A stretch of 64,000 nt of DNA from assembly GCA_021464245.1 (NCBI GenBank), contig JADCRB010000028.1, positions 2,939,553-3,003,552 on the forward strand. Reading direction: 5' to 3'. The stretch is from Carallia brachiata (taxonomy: Eukaryota > Streptophyta > Magnoliopsida > Malpighiales > Rhizophoraceae). Made by a program: the position numbers and the translations under genes. Shown piece after piece: positions 21,991 through 36,781 of the stretch; within the stretch, counting starts at the first letter, position 1; each line of letters starts with the position of its first letter. The notes below the pieces were generated by a model. The model made no database searches and was not told where the DNA came from. It saw only the letters and a program-made list of their open reading frames with translations.

Positions 21991-24900
21991 GAAGTAATTT
22001 TGCATCTTTATACGTGACACAAATGGACTTATGCAACAAATAAATGCAAATTATGACCAATTACCCACTTATTAGAGGAAATTGAATGCATTTAATACCC
22101 CCAAAGGTGTTGCAAATGGTTTTTGCATTGAAATTAAGGTTTTGTAAGCATTTATCCTTAATTTAAGTTTAATTTGGGTTAAATAAGTCATTAAAAAGTG
22201 AAGAAAATCACTCATTTGTAAGAAATGAAGTGATTTAGCCTATTTATTCATGACACAAGTGGTCTTATGCTACAAAATCAAATTATGATCAATTAAACAC
22301 TTATTGAGAGAATTAAATGCATTTAACACCCCAAGAGGTGTTGGAAATGGTTTTTGCATTGAAATTAAAGGTTTTTGTAAGCATTTATACTTCATTCAAG
22401 TTTCATTTGGGTTAAATAAGCCATTAAAGTGAAAGAAAATCACTTATTAGCGAGAAATGAAGTAATTTTGCATCTTTATACGTGACACAAATGGTCTTCT
22501 GCAACTAAAATGCAAATTATGATCAATTGACACCTTAGAGGGAGGATTGAATGCATTTAACACCCCAAAAGTGTTGGAAATGGTTTTTGCATTGAAATTA
22601 AGGTTTTTTTGTAAGCATTTATACTTCATTTAAGTTTAATTTGGGTTAATTAAGCCATTAAATTAAGAATAGAATATCACTTTTTTTGCAAGAAAGGAAG
22701 TGATTTAACATCTTTATTTGTGCCACAAATGGTTTTATGTAACTATCAAAACCAAATCATGATCAATTGCACACTTGTTAGAGAGAGTCGAATGCATTTA
22801 ACGCGCCAAAAGGTGTTGGAAATGATTTTTGTATTGAAATTAAAGGTTTTGTAAGCATTTATACTTCATTTAAGTTTAATTTGGGTGAATAAGCCATTAA
22901 AATGTAAGAAAATTACTCCATTTGTAAGAAATAAAGTGATTTAGCCTCTTATTCATGCCACAAATGGTCTTTTTGCAACTAATAAATGCAAATTATGACC
23001 ATTGCCCACTTATAGAGGAAATTGAATGCATTTATTACCCCCAAAGGTGTTGCAAATGGTTTTTGCATTGAAATTAAGGGTTTTTGTAAGCATTTATCCT
23101 TAATTTTTTAATTTGGGTTAAACAGTCATTAAAAGTTAGAAAATCACTCATTGCAAGAAATGAAGTGATTAGCCTCTTTATTCATGACACAAGTGGTCTT
23201 ATGCAACCAATAAATGCAAATTAGATCAATTAAACACTTATTAGGGAATTAAATGCATTTAACACCTCAAGAGGTGTTGAAATGGTTTTTGCATTGAAAT
23301 TAAAGGTTTTTGTAAGCATTTATACTTCATTAAAGTTTAATTTGGGTTAAATAAGCCATTAAAGTGCAAGAAAATCACTCATTAGCGAGAAATGAAGTAA
23401 TTTTCCATCTTTATACGTGACACAAATGGTCTTCTGCAACTAATAAATGCAAATTATGATCAATTGAACACTTATTGGAGGGAATTGAATGCATTTAACA
23501 CCCCAAAAGGTGTTGGAAATGGTTTTTGCATTGAAATTAAAGGTTTTTGTAAGCATTTATACTTCATTAAGTTTAATTTGGGTTAATTAAGCAATTAAAT
23601 GTAAGGAGAAAATCACTTATTTGCAAGAAATGAAGTAATTTAGCCTCTTTATTCGTGACACAAATGGTTTATGCAACTAATAAATGTAAATTACGATCAA
23701 TTGAACACTATTAGAGGGAATTGAATGCATTTAACACCTCAAAAGGTTTGGAAATGGTATTTGCATTGAAATTAAACGTTTTGGTACGCTTTTATACTTC
23801 ATTTAAGTTTTAATTTGGGTTAAATAAGCCATTAAAATGCAAGAAAATCACTTATTGTGAGAAATGAAGTATTTAGCCTTTTATTCGTGACACAAATGGT
23901 CTTATGCAGCTAATAAATGCAAATTACGATCAATTGAACACTTATTAGAGGGAATTGAATGCATTTAACACCTCAAAAGGTGTTGGAAATGGTATTTGCA
24001 TTGAAATTAAACGTTTTGGTACGCTTTTATACTTCATTTAAGTTTAATTTGGGTTAAATAAGCCATTAAAATGCAAGAAAAATCACTTATTTGTGAGAAA
24101 TGAAGTAATTTAGCCTTTTATTCGATTCTGTACACAAATGGTCTTATGCAACTAATAAATGCAAATTACGATCAATTGAACACTTATTAGAGGGAATTGA
24201 AAGCATTTTAACACGCCAAACAGGTGTTGGAAATGGTTTTTGCATTGAAATTAAGGTTTTTGTAAGCATTATAACTTCATTAAAGTTTAATTTGGGTTAA
24301 ATAAGCCATTAAAGTGCAAGAAAATCACTCATTAGCGAGAAATGAAGTAATTTTCCATCTTTATACGTGACACAAATGGTCTTCTGCAACTAATAAATGC
24401 AAATTATGATCAATTGAACACTTATTGGAGGGAATTGATCCATTTAATGCCCCAAAAGGTGTTGGAAATGGTTTTTGCATTGAAATTAAAAGGTTTTGTA
24501 AGCATTTATACTTCATTCAAGTTTAATTTGGGTTAAATAAGCCGTTTAAATGCAAGAAAATAACTTATTTTCAAGAAATAACGTAATTCAGCCTTTTTAT
24601 TTGTGACACAAATGGTCTTATGCAGCTAATAAATGCAAATTACGATCAATTGAACACTTATTAGAGGGAATTGAATGCATTTAACACCTCAAAAGGTGTT
24701 GGAAATGGTATTTGCATTGAAATTAAACGTTTTGGTACGCTTTTATTCTTCATTTAAGTTTAATTTGGGTTAAATAAGCCATTAAAATGCAAGAAAATCA
24801 CTTATTTGTGAGAAATGAAGTAATTTAGCCTTTTATTCGTGACACAAATGGTCTCATGCAACTAATAAATGCAAATTACGATCAATTGAACACTTATTAG
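21991..24900 (+). repeat. 237-bp satellite, mixed monomers
   Basis: About twelve monomers. Includes the rare GTGCCACAAATGG/TAACTATCAAAACC variant at 22711-22765 (shared with 5752-5800). A monomer with GGTATTTGC and CGTTTTGGTACGC occurs at about 23735, 23970 and 24685; the first two are adjacent, a simple tandem duplication of one monomer. No gene. Confidence 0.92.
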
Positions 24901-27900
24901 AGGGAATTGAAAGCATTTAACACGCCAAAAGGTGTTGGAAATGGTTTTTGCATTGAAATTAAAGGTTTTTGTAAGCATTTATACTTCATTTAAGTTTAAT
25001 TTGGGTTAAATAAGCCATTAAAGTGCAAGAAAATCACTTATTAGCGAGAGATGAAGTAATTTTGCATCTTTATTCGTGACACAAATGGTCTTATGCAACA
25101 AATAAAAGCAAATTATGACCAATTGCCCACTTATTAGAGGAAATTGAATGCATTTAATACCCCCAAAGGTGTTGCAAATGGTTTTTGCATTGAAATTAAG
25201 GGTTTTTGTAAGCATTTAACCTTAATTTAAGTTTAATTTGGGTTAAATAAGTCATTAAAAAGTAAGAAAATACTCATTTGTAAGAAATGAAGTGATTTAT
25301 CCTCTTTATTCATGACACAAGTGGTCTTATGCAACCAATAAATACAAATTATGATCAATTAAACACTTATTAGAGGGAACTAAATGCATTTAACACCCCA
25401 AGAGGTGTTGGAAATGGTTTTTGCATTGAAATTAAAGGTTTTTGTAAGCATTTATACTTCATTTAAGTTTAATTTGGGTTAAATAAGCCATTAAAGTGCA
25501 AGAAAATCACTTGTTAGCGAGAAATGAAGTAATTTTGCATCTTTACGTGACACAAATGGTCTTCTTGCAACTTAATGCAAATTATGATCAATTGCACACT
25601 TATTAGAGGGAATTGAATGCATTTAACACCCCAAAAGGTGTTGGAAATGGTTTTTGCATTGAAATTAAAGGTTTTTGTAAGTATTTATACTTCATTTAAG
25701 TTTACTTTGGGTTAATTAAGCCATTAAAATGTAAGAAAATCACTTATTTGTAAGAAATGAAGTAATTTAGCCTCTTTATTCGTGACACAAATAGTCTTAT
25801 GCAACAAATAAATGCAAATTACGATCAATTGAACCTTATTAGAGAGAATTAAATGCATTTAACACCCCAAGAGGTGTTGGAAATGGTTTTTGCATTCAAA
25901 TTAAAGGTTTTTTTAAGCATTTAAACTTCATTCAAGTTTAATTTGGGTTAAATAAGCCATTAAAATGCAAGAAAATCACTTATTTGCATGAAATGAACTA
26001 ATTTAGCCTCTTTATTAATGACACAAATGGTCTTATGCAACTAATAAATGCAAATTATGATCAATTGCGCACTTATTAGAAGGAATTGAATGCATTTAAC
26101 GACCCAAAAGGTATTGGAAATGGTTTTTGCATTGAAATTAAAGGGTTTTGTAAGCATTTATACTTCATTCAAGTTTAATTTGGCTTAAATACGGCTTTAA
26201 AATCCAAGAAAATCACTTATTTGCAAGAAATGAAGTGATTTAGCCTCTTTATTCGTGACACAAATGGTCTTGTGCAACCAATAAATGCAAATTTGATCAA
26301 TTGCACACTTATTGGAGGGCATTGAAAGCATTTAACACCCCAAAAGGTGTTGGAAATGGTTTTTGCATCTAAATTAAAGATTTTTGGAATCATTTATACC
26401 TAATTTAAGTTTAATTTGGGTTAAATAAGCCATTTAAATGCAAGAAAATAACTTATTTTCAAGAAATAACGTAATTCAGCCTTTTTATTTGTGACACAAA
26501 TGGTCTTATGCAGCTAATAAATGCAAATTACGATCAATTGAACATTTATTAGAGGGAATTGAATGCATTTAGCTCCTCAAAAGGTGTTGGAAATGGTTTT
26601 TACATTGAAATTAAACGTTTTCGTAAGCTTTTATACTTTATTTAAGTTTAATTTGGGTCAAATAAGCCATTAAAATGCGAGAAAATCACTAATTTGCGAG
26701 AAATGAAGTAATTTAGCCTCTTTATTCGTGACACAAATGATCTTATGGAACTAATAAATACAAATTACGATCAATTGAACAATTATTAGAGGGAATTGAA
26801 AGCATTTAACACGCCAAAAGGTGTTGGAAATGGTTTTTGCATTGAAATTAAAGGTTTTTGTAAGCATTTATACTTCATTTAAGTTTAATTTGGGTTAAGT
26901 AAGCATTTAAAGTGCAAGAAAATCACTTATTAGCGAGAAATGAAGTAATTTTGCATCTTTATTTGTGACACAAATGGTCTTATGCAACAAATAAATTCAA
27001 ATTATGACCAATTGCCCACTTATTAGAGGAAATTGAATGTATTTAATATCCCCAAAGGTGTTGCAAATGGTTTTTACATTGAAATTAAAGGTTTTTGTAA
27101 GCATTTATCCTTAATTTAAGTTTAATTTGGGTTAAATAAGTCATTAAAAAGTAAGAAAATCACTCATTTGTAAGAAATGAAGTGATTTAGCCTCTTTATT
27201 CATGACACAAGTGGTCTTATGCAACCACTAAATGCAAATTACGATCAATTAAACTCTTATTAGAGGGAATTAAATGCATTTAACACCCCAAGAGGTGTTG
27301 GAAATGGTTTTTGCATTGAAATTAAAGGTTTTTGTAAGCATTTATACTTCATTTAAGTTTAATTTGGGTTAAATAAGCCATTAAAGTGCAAGAAAATCAC
27401 TTGTTAGCGAGAAATGAAGTAATTTTGCATCTTTATACGTGACACAAATGGTCTTCTGCAACTAATAAATGCAAATTATGATCAATTGCACACTTATTAG
27501 AGGGAATTGAATGCATTTAACACCCCAAAAGGTGTTGGAAATGGTTTTTGCATTGAAATTAAAGGTTTTTGTAAGTATTTATACTTCATTTAAGTTTAAT
27601 TTGGGTTAATTAAGCCATTAAAATGTAAGAAAATCACTTATTTGTAAGAAATGAAGTAATTTAGCCTCTTTATTCGTGACACAAATAGTCTTATGCAACA
27701 AATAAATGCAAATTACGATCAATTGAACACTTATTAGAGAGAATTATATGCATTTAACACCCCAAGAGGTGTTGGAAATGGTTTTTGCATTGAAATTAAG
27801 GTTTTTTAAGCATTTAAACTTCATTCAAGTTTAATTTGGGTTAAATAAGCCATTAAAATATAAGAAAATCACTTATTTTCAAGAAATGAAGTAATTTAGC

Positions 27901-30900
27901 CTCTTTATTCACGACACAAATGGTCTTATGCAGTTAATAAATGCAAATTACGATCAATTGAACACTTATTAGAGGGAATTGAATGCATTTAACACCCCAA
28001 AAGGTGTTGGAAATGGTTTTTGCATTGAAATTAAAGGTTTTTGTAAGCATTTATACTTCATTCAAGTTTAATTTGGCTTAAATACGGCTTTAAAATCCAA
28101 GAAAATCACTTATTTGCAAGAAATGAAGTGATTTAGCCTCTTTATTCGTGACACAAATGGTCTTGTGCAACCAATAAATGCAAATTTTGATCAATTGCAC
28201 ACTTATTGGAGGGCATTGAAAGCATTTAACACCCCAAAAGGTGTTGGAAATGGTTTTTGCATCTAAATTAAAGATTTTTGGAATCATTTATACCTAATTT
28301 AAGTTTAATTTGGGTTAAATAAGCCATTTAAATGCAAGAAAATAACTTATTTTCAAGAAATAACGTAATTCAGCCTTTTTATTTGTGACACAAATGGTCT
28401 TATGCAGCTAATAAATGCAAATTACGATCAATTGAACATTTATTAGAGGGAATTGAATGCATTTAGCTCCTCAAAAGGTGTTGGAAATGGTTTTTACATT
28501 GAAATTAAACGTTTTCGTAAGCTTTTATACTTTATTTAAGTTTAATTTGGGTCAAATAAGCCATTAAAATGCGAGAAAATCACTAATTTGCGAGAAATGA
28601 AGTAATTTAGCCTCTTTATTCGTGACACAAATGATCTTATGGAACTAATAAATACAAATTACGATCAATTGAACAATTATTAGAGGGAATTGAAAGCATT
28701 TAACACGCCAAAAGGTGTTGGAAATGGTTTTTGCATTGAAATTAAAGGTTTTTGTAAGCATTTATACTTCATTTAAGTTTAATTTGGGTTAAGTAAGCAT
28801 TTAAAGTGCAAGAAAATCACTTATTAGCGAGAAATGAAGTAATTTTGCATCTTTATTTGTGACACAAATGGTCTTATGCAACAAATAAATTCAAATTATG
28901 ACCAATTGCCCACTTATTAGAGGAAATTGAATGTATTTAATATCCCCAAAGGTGTTGCAAAGGTTTTTACATTGAAATTAAAGGTTTTTGTAAGCATTTA
29001 TCCTTAATTTAAGTTTAATTTGGGTTAAATAAGTCATTAAAAAGTAAGAAAATCACTCATTTGTAAGAAATGAAGTGATTTAGCCTCTTTATTCATGACA
29101 CAAGTGGTCTTATGCAACCACTAAATGCAAATTACGATCAATTAAACTCTTATTAGAGGGAATTAAATGCATTTAACACCCCAAGAGGTGTTGGAAATGG
29201 TTTTTGCATTGAATTAAAGGTTTTTGTAAGCATTTATACTTCATTTAGTTTAATTTGGGTTAAATAAGCCATTAAAGTGCAAGAAAATCACTTGTTAGCG
29301 AGAGAAATGAGTAATTTTGCATCTTTATACGTGACACAAATGGTCTTCTGCAACTAATAAATGCAAATTATGATCAATTGCACACTTATTAGAGGGAATT
29401 GAATGCATTTAACACCCCAAAAGGTGTTGGAAATGGTTTTTGCATTGAAATTAAAGGTTTTTGTAAGTATTTATACTTCATTTAAGTTTAATTTGGGTTA
29501 ATTAAGCCATTAAAATGTAAGAAATCACTTATTTGTAAGAAATGAAGTAATTTAGCCTCTTTATTCGTGACACAAATAGTCTTATGCAACAAATAAATGC
29601 AAATTACGATCAATTGAACACTTATTAGAGAGAATTATATGCATTTAACACCCCAAGAGGTGTTGGAAATGGTTTTTGCATTGAAATTAAAGGTTTTTTT
29701 AAGCATTTAAACTTCATTCAAGTTTAATTTGGGTTAAATAAGCCATTAAAATATAAGAAAATCACTTATTTTCAAGAAATGAAGTAATTTAGCCTCTTTA
29801 TTCACGACACAAATGGTCTTATGCAGTTAATAAATGCAAATTACGATCAATTGAACACTTATTAGAGGGAATTGAATGCATTTAACACCCCAAAAGGTGT
29901 TGGAAATGGTTTTTGCATTGAAATTAAAGGGTTTTGTAAGCATTTATACTTCATTCAAGTTTAATTTGGCTTAAATACGGCTTTAAAATCCAAGAAAATC
30001 ACTTATTTGCAAGAAATGAAGTGATTTAGCCTCTTTATTCGTGACACAAATGGTCTTGTGCAACCAATAAATGCAAATTTTGATCAATTGCACACTTATT
30101 GGAGGGCATTGAAAGCATTTAACACCCCAAAAGGTGTTGGAAATGGTTTTTGCATCTAAATTAAAGATTTTTGGAATCATTTATACCTAATTTAAGTTTA
30201 ATTTGGGTTAAATAAGCCATTTAAATGCAAGAAAATAACTTTTTCAAGAAATAACGTAATTCAGCCTTTTTATTTGTGACACAAATGGTCTTATGCAGCA
30301 TAAATGCAAATTACGATCAATTGAACATTTATTAGAGGGAATTGAATGCATTTAGCTCCTCAAAAGGTGTTGGAAATGGTTTTTACATTGAAATTAAACG
30401 TTTCGTAAGCTTTTATATTATTTAAGTTTAATTTGGGTATAAAATAAGCCATTAAATGCAGAAAGAAAATCACTAATTTGCGAGAAATGAAGTAATTTAG
30501 CCTCTTTATTCGTGACACAAATGATCTTATGAACTAATAAATACAAATTACGATCAATTGAACAATTTTAGAGGGAATTGAAGCATTTAACACGCCAAAG
30601 GTGTTGGAAATGGTTTTTGCATTGAAATTAAAGGTTTTTGTAAGCATTTATACTTCATTTAAGTTTAATTTGGGTTAAGTAAGCATTTAAAGTGCAAGAA
30701 AAATCACTTATTAGCGAGAAATGAAGTAATTTTGCATCTTTATTTGTGACACAAATGGTCTTATGCAACAAATAAATTCAAATTATGACCCAATTGCCCA
30801 CTTATTAGAGGAAATTGAATGTATTAATTCCCCAAAGGTGTTGCAAATGGTTTTACATTGAAATTAAAGGTTTTTGTAAGCATTTATCCTTAATTTAAGT

Positions 30901-33900
30901 TTAATTTGGGTTAAATAAGTCATTAAAAGTAAGAAATCACTCATTTGTAAGAAATGAAGTGATTTAGCCTCTTTATTCATGACACAAGTGGTCTTATGCA
31001 ACCACTAATGCAAATTACGATCAATTAAACTTATTAGAGGGAATTAAATGCATTTAACACCCCAAGGGTGTTGGAAATGGTTTTTGCATTGAATTAAAGG
31101 TTTTTGTAAGCATTTATACTTCATTTAAGTTTAATTTGGGTTAATAAGCCATTAAAGTGCAAGAAAATCACTTGTTAGCGAGAAATGAAGTAATTTGCAT
31201 CTTTATACGTGACACAAATGGTCTTCTGCAACTAATAAATGCAAATTATGATCAATTGCACACTTATTAGGGGAATTGAATGCATTTAACACCCCAAAAG
31301 GTGTTGGAAATGGTTTTTGCATTGAAATTAAAGGTTTTTGTAAGTATTTATACTTCATTTAAGTTTAATTGGGTTAATTAAGCCATTAAAATGTAAGAAA
31401 ATCACTTATTTGTAAGAAATGAAGTAATTTAGCCTCTTTATTCGTGACACAAATAGTCTTATGCAACAAATAAATGCAAATTACGATCAATTGAACATTA
31501 TTAGGAGAATTATATGCATTTAACACCCCAAGAGGTGTTGGAAATGGTTTTTGCATTGAAATTAAAGGTTTTTTTAAGCATTTAACTTCATTCAAGTTTA
31601 ATTTGGGTTAAATAAGCCATTAAAATAAGAAAATCACTTTTCAAGAAATAAAGTAATTTAGCCTCTTTATTCACGACACAAATGGTCTTATGCAGTTATA
31701 AATGCAAATTACGATCAATTGAACATTATTACAGGGAATTGAATGCATTTAACACCCCAAAAGGTGTTGGAAATGGTTTTTGCATTGAAATTAAAGGGTT
31801 TTGTAAGCATTTATACTTCATTCAAGTTTAATTTGGCTTAAATACGGCTTTAAAATCCAAGAAAATCACTTATTTGCAAGAAATGAAGTGATTTAGCCTC
31901 TTTATTCGTGACACAAATGGTCTTGTGCAACCAATAAATGCAAATTTTGATCAATTGCACATTATTGGAGGGCATTGAAAGCATTTAACACCCCAAAAGG
32001 TGTTGGAAATGGTTTTGCATCTAAATTAAAGATTTTTGGAATCATTTATACCTAATTTAAGTTTAATTTGGGTTAAATAAGCCATTTAAATGCAAGAAAA
32101 TAACTTATTTTCAAGAAATAACGTAATTCAGCCTTTTATTTGTGACACAAATGGTCTTATGCAGCTAATAAATGCAAATTACGATCAATTGAACATTTAT
32201 TAGAGGGAATTGAATGCATTTAGTCCTCAAAGGTGTTGGAAATGGTTTTTACATTGAAATTAAACGTTTTCGTAAGCTTTTATACTTATTTAAGTTTAAT
32301 TTGGTTCAAATAAGCCATTAAAATGCAGAGAAAATCACTAATTTGCGAGAAATGAAGTAATTTAGCCTCTTTATTCGTGACACAAATGATCTTATGAACT
32401 AATAAATACAAATTACGATCAATTGAACAATTATTAGAGGGAATTGAAGCATTTAACACGCCAAAAGGTGTTGGAAATGGTTTTTGCATTGAAATTAAAG
32501 GTTTTTGTAAGCATTTATACTTCATTTAAGTTTAATTTGGGTTAAGTAAGCATTTAAAGTGCAAGAAAATCACTTATTAGCGAGAAATGAAGTAATTTTG
32601 CATCTTTATTGTGACACAAATGGTCTTATGCAACAAATAAATTCAAATTATGACCAATTGCCCACTTATTAGAGGAAATTGAATGCTTAATATCCCCAAA
32701 GGTGTTGCAAATGGTTTTTACATTGAAATTAAAGGTTTTTGTAAGCATTTATCCTTAATTTAAGTTTAATTTGGGTTAAATAAGTCATTAAAAAGTAAGA
32801 ATCATCATTTGTAAGAAATGAAGTGATTTAGCCTCTTTATTCATGACACAAGTGGTCTTATGCAACCACTAAATGCAAATACGATCAATTAAACTTTATT
32901 AGAGGGAATTAAATGCATTTAACACCCCAAGAGGTGTTGGAAATGGTTTTTGCATTGAAATTAAAGGTTTTTGTAAGCATTTATACTTCATTTAAGTTTA
33001 TTGGGTTAAATAAGCCATTAAAGTGCAGAGAAAATCACTTGTTAGCGAGAAATGAAGTAATTTTGCATCTTTATACGTGACACAAATGGTCTTCTGCAAC
33101 TAAAAATGCAAATTATGATCAATTGCACACTTATTAGAGGGAATTGAATGCATTTAACACCCCAAAAGGTGTTGGAAATGGTTTTGCATTGAAATTAAAG
33201 GTTTTTGTAAGTATTTATACTTCATTTAAGTTTAATTTGGGTTAATTAAGCCATTAAAATGTAAGAAAATCACTTATTTGTAAGAAATGAAGTAATTTAG
33301 CCTCTTTATTCGTGACACAAATAGTCTTATGCAACAATAAATGCAAATTACGATCAATTGAACACTTATTAGAGGAATTATGCATTTAACACCCCAAGAG
33401 TGTTGGAAATGGTTTTTGCATTGAAATTAAGGTTTTTTTAAGCATTTAAACTTCATTCAAGTTTAATTTGGTTAAATAAGCCATTAAAAAGAAAACACTT
33501 ATTTCAAGAAATAAATTTAGCCTCTTTATTCACGACACAAATGGTCTTATGCAGTTAATAAATGCAAATTACGATCAATTGAACACTTATTACAGGGAAT
33601 TGAATGCATTAACACCCCAAAGGTGTTGGAATGGTTTTTGCATTGAAATAAAGGGTTTTGTAAGCATTTATACTTCATTCAAGTTTAATTTGGCTTAAAT
33701 ACGCTTTAAAATCGGAAAATCACTTATTGCAGAAATGAAGTGATTTAGCCTCTTTATTCGTGACACAAATGGTCTTGTGCAACCAATAAATGCAAATTTG
33801 ATCAATTGCACACTTATTGGAGGGCATTGAAAGCATTTAACACCCCAAAAGGTGTTGGAATGGTTTTTTGCATCTAAATTAAGATTTTTGAACTCATTTA

Positions 33901-36780
33901 TACCTAATTAAGTTTAATTTGGGTTAAATAAGCCATTTAAATGAAGAAATAAACTATTTTCAAGAAATAACGTAATTCAGCCTTTTATTGTGACACATGG
34001 TCTTATGCAGCATCTAAATGCAAATTACGATCAATTGAAACTTTATTAGAGGGAATTGAATGCATTTAGCTCCTAAAAGGTGTTGGAAATGGTTTTTACA
34101 TTGAAATTAAACGTTTTCGTCAGCTTTTATACTTTATTTAAGTTTAATTTGGGTCAAATAAGCCATTAAAATGCGAGAAAATCACTAATTTGCGAGAAAT
34201 GAAGACTTTCGCCTCTTTATTCGTGACACAAATGATCTTATGCAAACTAATAAATACAAATTACGATCAATTGAACAATATTAGGAGGGAATTGAAAGCA
34301 TTTAAACACGCCAAAAGGTGTTGGAAATGGTTTTTGCATTGAAATTAAAGGTTTTTGTAAGCATTTATACTTCATTTAAGTTTAATTTGGGTTAAGTAAG
34401 CATTTAAAGTGCAAGAAAATCACTTATTAGCGAGAATGAAGTAATTTGCATCTTTATTTGTGACACAATGGTCTTATGCAACAAATAAATTCAAATTATG
34501 ACCAATTGCCCACTTATTAGAGGAAATGAAGGTAATTTAATATCCCCAAAGGTGTTGCAAATGGTTTTTACATTGAAATTAAGGTTTTTGTAAGCATTAT
34601 CCTTAATTTAAGTTTAATTTGGGTTTAAATAAGTCATTAAAAAGTAAGAAAATCACTCATTTGTAAGAAATGAAGTGATTTAGCCTCTTTATTCATGACA
34701 CAAGTGGTCTTTTATGCAACCACTAAAAAATTACGATCAATTAAACCTCTTATTAGAGGGAATTAAATGCATTTAACACCCAAGAGTGTGATTGGAAATG
34801 GTTTTGCATTGAAATTAAAGGTTTTTGTAAGCATTTATACTTCATTTAAGTTTAATTGGGTTAAATAAGCCATTAATTAAAGTGCAAGAAAATCACTTGT
34901 TAGCGAGAAATGAAGAAGTAATTTGCATCTTTATACGTGACACCACAATGGTCTTCTGCAACTAATAAATGCAAATTATGATCATTGCACACTTATTAGA
35001 GGGAATTGAATGCATTTAACACCCCAAAAGGTGTTGGAAATGGTTTTTGCATTGAAATTAAAGGTTTTGTAAGTTTATACTTCATTTAAGTTTAATTTGG
35101 GTTAATTAAGCCATTAAAATGTAAGAAAATCACTTATTTGTAAGAAATGAAGTAATTTAGCTCTTTATTCGTGACACAATAGTCTTATGCAACAAATAAA
35201 TGCAAATTACGATCAATTGAACACTTATTAGGAGAATTATATGCATTTAACACCCCAAAGAGGTGTTGGAAATGGTTTTGCATTGAAATTAAATATTTTT
35301 GTAAGCATTTATACTTCATTCAAGTTTAATTTGGGTTAAATAAGCCATTAAAATATAAGAAAATCACTTATTTTCAAGAAATGAAGTAATTTAGCCTCTT
35401 CATTCACGACACAAATGGTCTTATGCAGTTAATAAATGCAAATTACGATCAATTGAACACTTATTAGAGGGAATTGAATGCATTTAACACCCCAAAAGGT
35501 GTTGGAAATGGTTTTTGCATTGAAATTAAAGGTTTTTGTAAGCATTTATACTTCATTCAAGTTTAATTTGGCTTAAATACGGCTTTTTAAAATCCAAGAA
35601 AATCACTTTTTGCAAGAAATGAAGTGATTTAGCCTCTTTATTCGTGACACAAATGGTCTTGTGCAACCAATAAATGCAAATTTTGATCAATGCACACTTA
35701 TTGGAGGGCATTGAAAGCATTTACACCACCAAAAGGTGTTGGAAATGGTTTTTGCATCTAAATTAAAGATTTTTGGAATCATTTATACCTAATTAGTTTA
35801 ATTGGGTTAAATAAGCCATTTAAATGCAAGAAAATAACTTATTTTCAAGAAGATAACGTAATTCAGCCTTTTTATTTGTGACACAAATGGTCTTATGCAG
35901 CTAATAAATGCAAATTACGATCAATTGAACATTTATTAGAGGGAATTGAATGCTTTAGCTCCTCAAAAGGTGTTGGAAATGGTTTTTACATTGAAAGTAA
36001 ACGTTTTCGTAAGCTTTTATACTTTATTTAGTTTAATTTGGGTCAAATAAGCCATTAAAATGCGAGAAATCACTAATTTGCGAGAAATGAAGTAATTAGC
36101 CTCTTTATTCGGACACAAATGATCTTATGCAACTAATAAATACAAATTACGATCAATTGAACAATTATTAGAGGGAATTGAAAGCATTTACACGCCAAAA
36201 GGTGTTGGAAATGGTGTTTTGCATTGAAATAAAGGTTTTTGTAAGCATTTATACTTCATTTAAGTTTAATTTGGGTTAAGTAAGCCATTAAAGTGCAAAA
36301 AAATCACTTATTAGCGAGAAATGAAGTAATTTTTGCATCTTTATTTGTGACACAAATGGTCTTATGCAACAAATAATTCAAATTATGACCAATTGCCCAC
36401 TTATTAGAGGAAATTGAATGTATTTAATATCCCAAAGGTGTTGCAAATGGTTTTTACATTGAATTAAAGGTTTTTGTAAGCATTTATCCTTAATTTAAGT
36501 TTAATTTGGGTTAAATAAGTCATTAAAAGTAAGAAAATCACTCATTTGTAAGAAATGAAGTGATTTAGCCTCTTATATCATGACACAAGTGCTCTTATGC
36601 AACAATAAATGCAAATTATGATCAATTAAACACTTATTAGAGGAATTAATGCATTTAACACCCCAGGAGGTATTGGAAATGGTTTTTGCATCGAAATTAA
36701 AGGTTTTTGTAAGCATTTATACTTCATTTAAGTTTAATTTGGGTTAAATAAGCCATTAAAGTGCAAGAAAATCATTTATA
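24901..36780 (+). repeat. 8-monomer higher-order repeat, about six copies
   Basis: The marker TGGCTTAAATACGGC starts at 26181, 28074 and 29967 (1893 bp each), then at 31834, 33691 and 35569 (steps of 1867, 1857 and 1878). The CACGCCAAAAGG marker at 24921 and 26810 (1889 bp) extends the repeat leftward. The shortfall from 1893 in later copies comes from scattered short deletions rather than loss of monomers. The first two copies look nearly identical. The segment ends out of phase at the N at 36781. No gene. Confidence 0.93.
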
Positions 36781-36781
36781 N
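36781..36781. other. Single-N assembly join, phase broken
   Basis: The left side stops near monomer position 138 (ATCATTTATA) and the right side begins near position 56 (TAAAGGTTTTTG). The HOR type also changes from 8-monomer to 27-monomer. This is a contig join of unknown real length. Confidence 0.8.
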
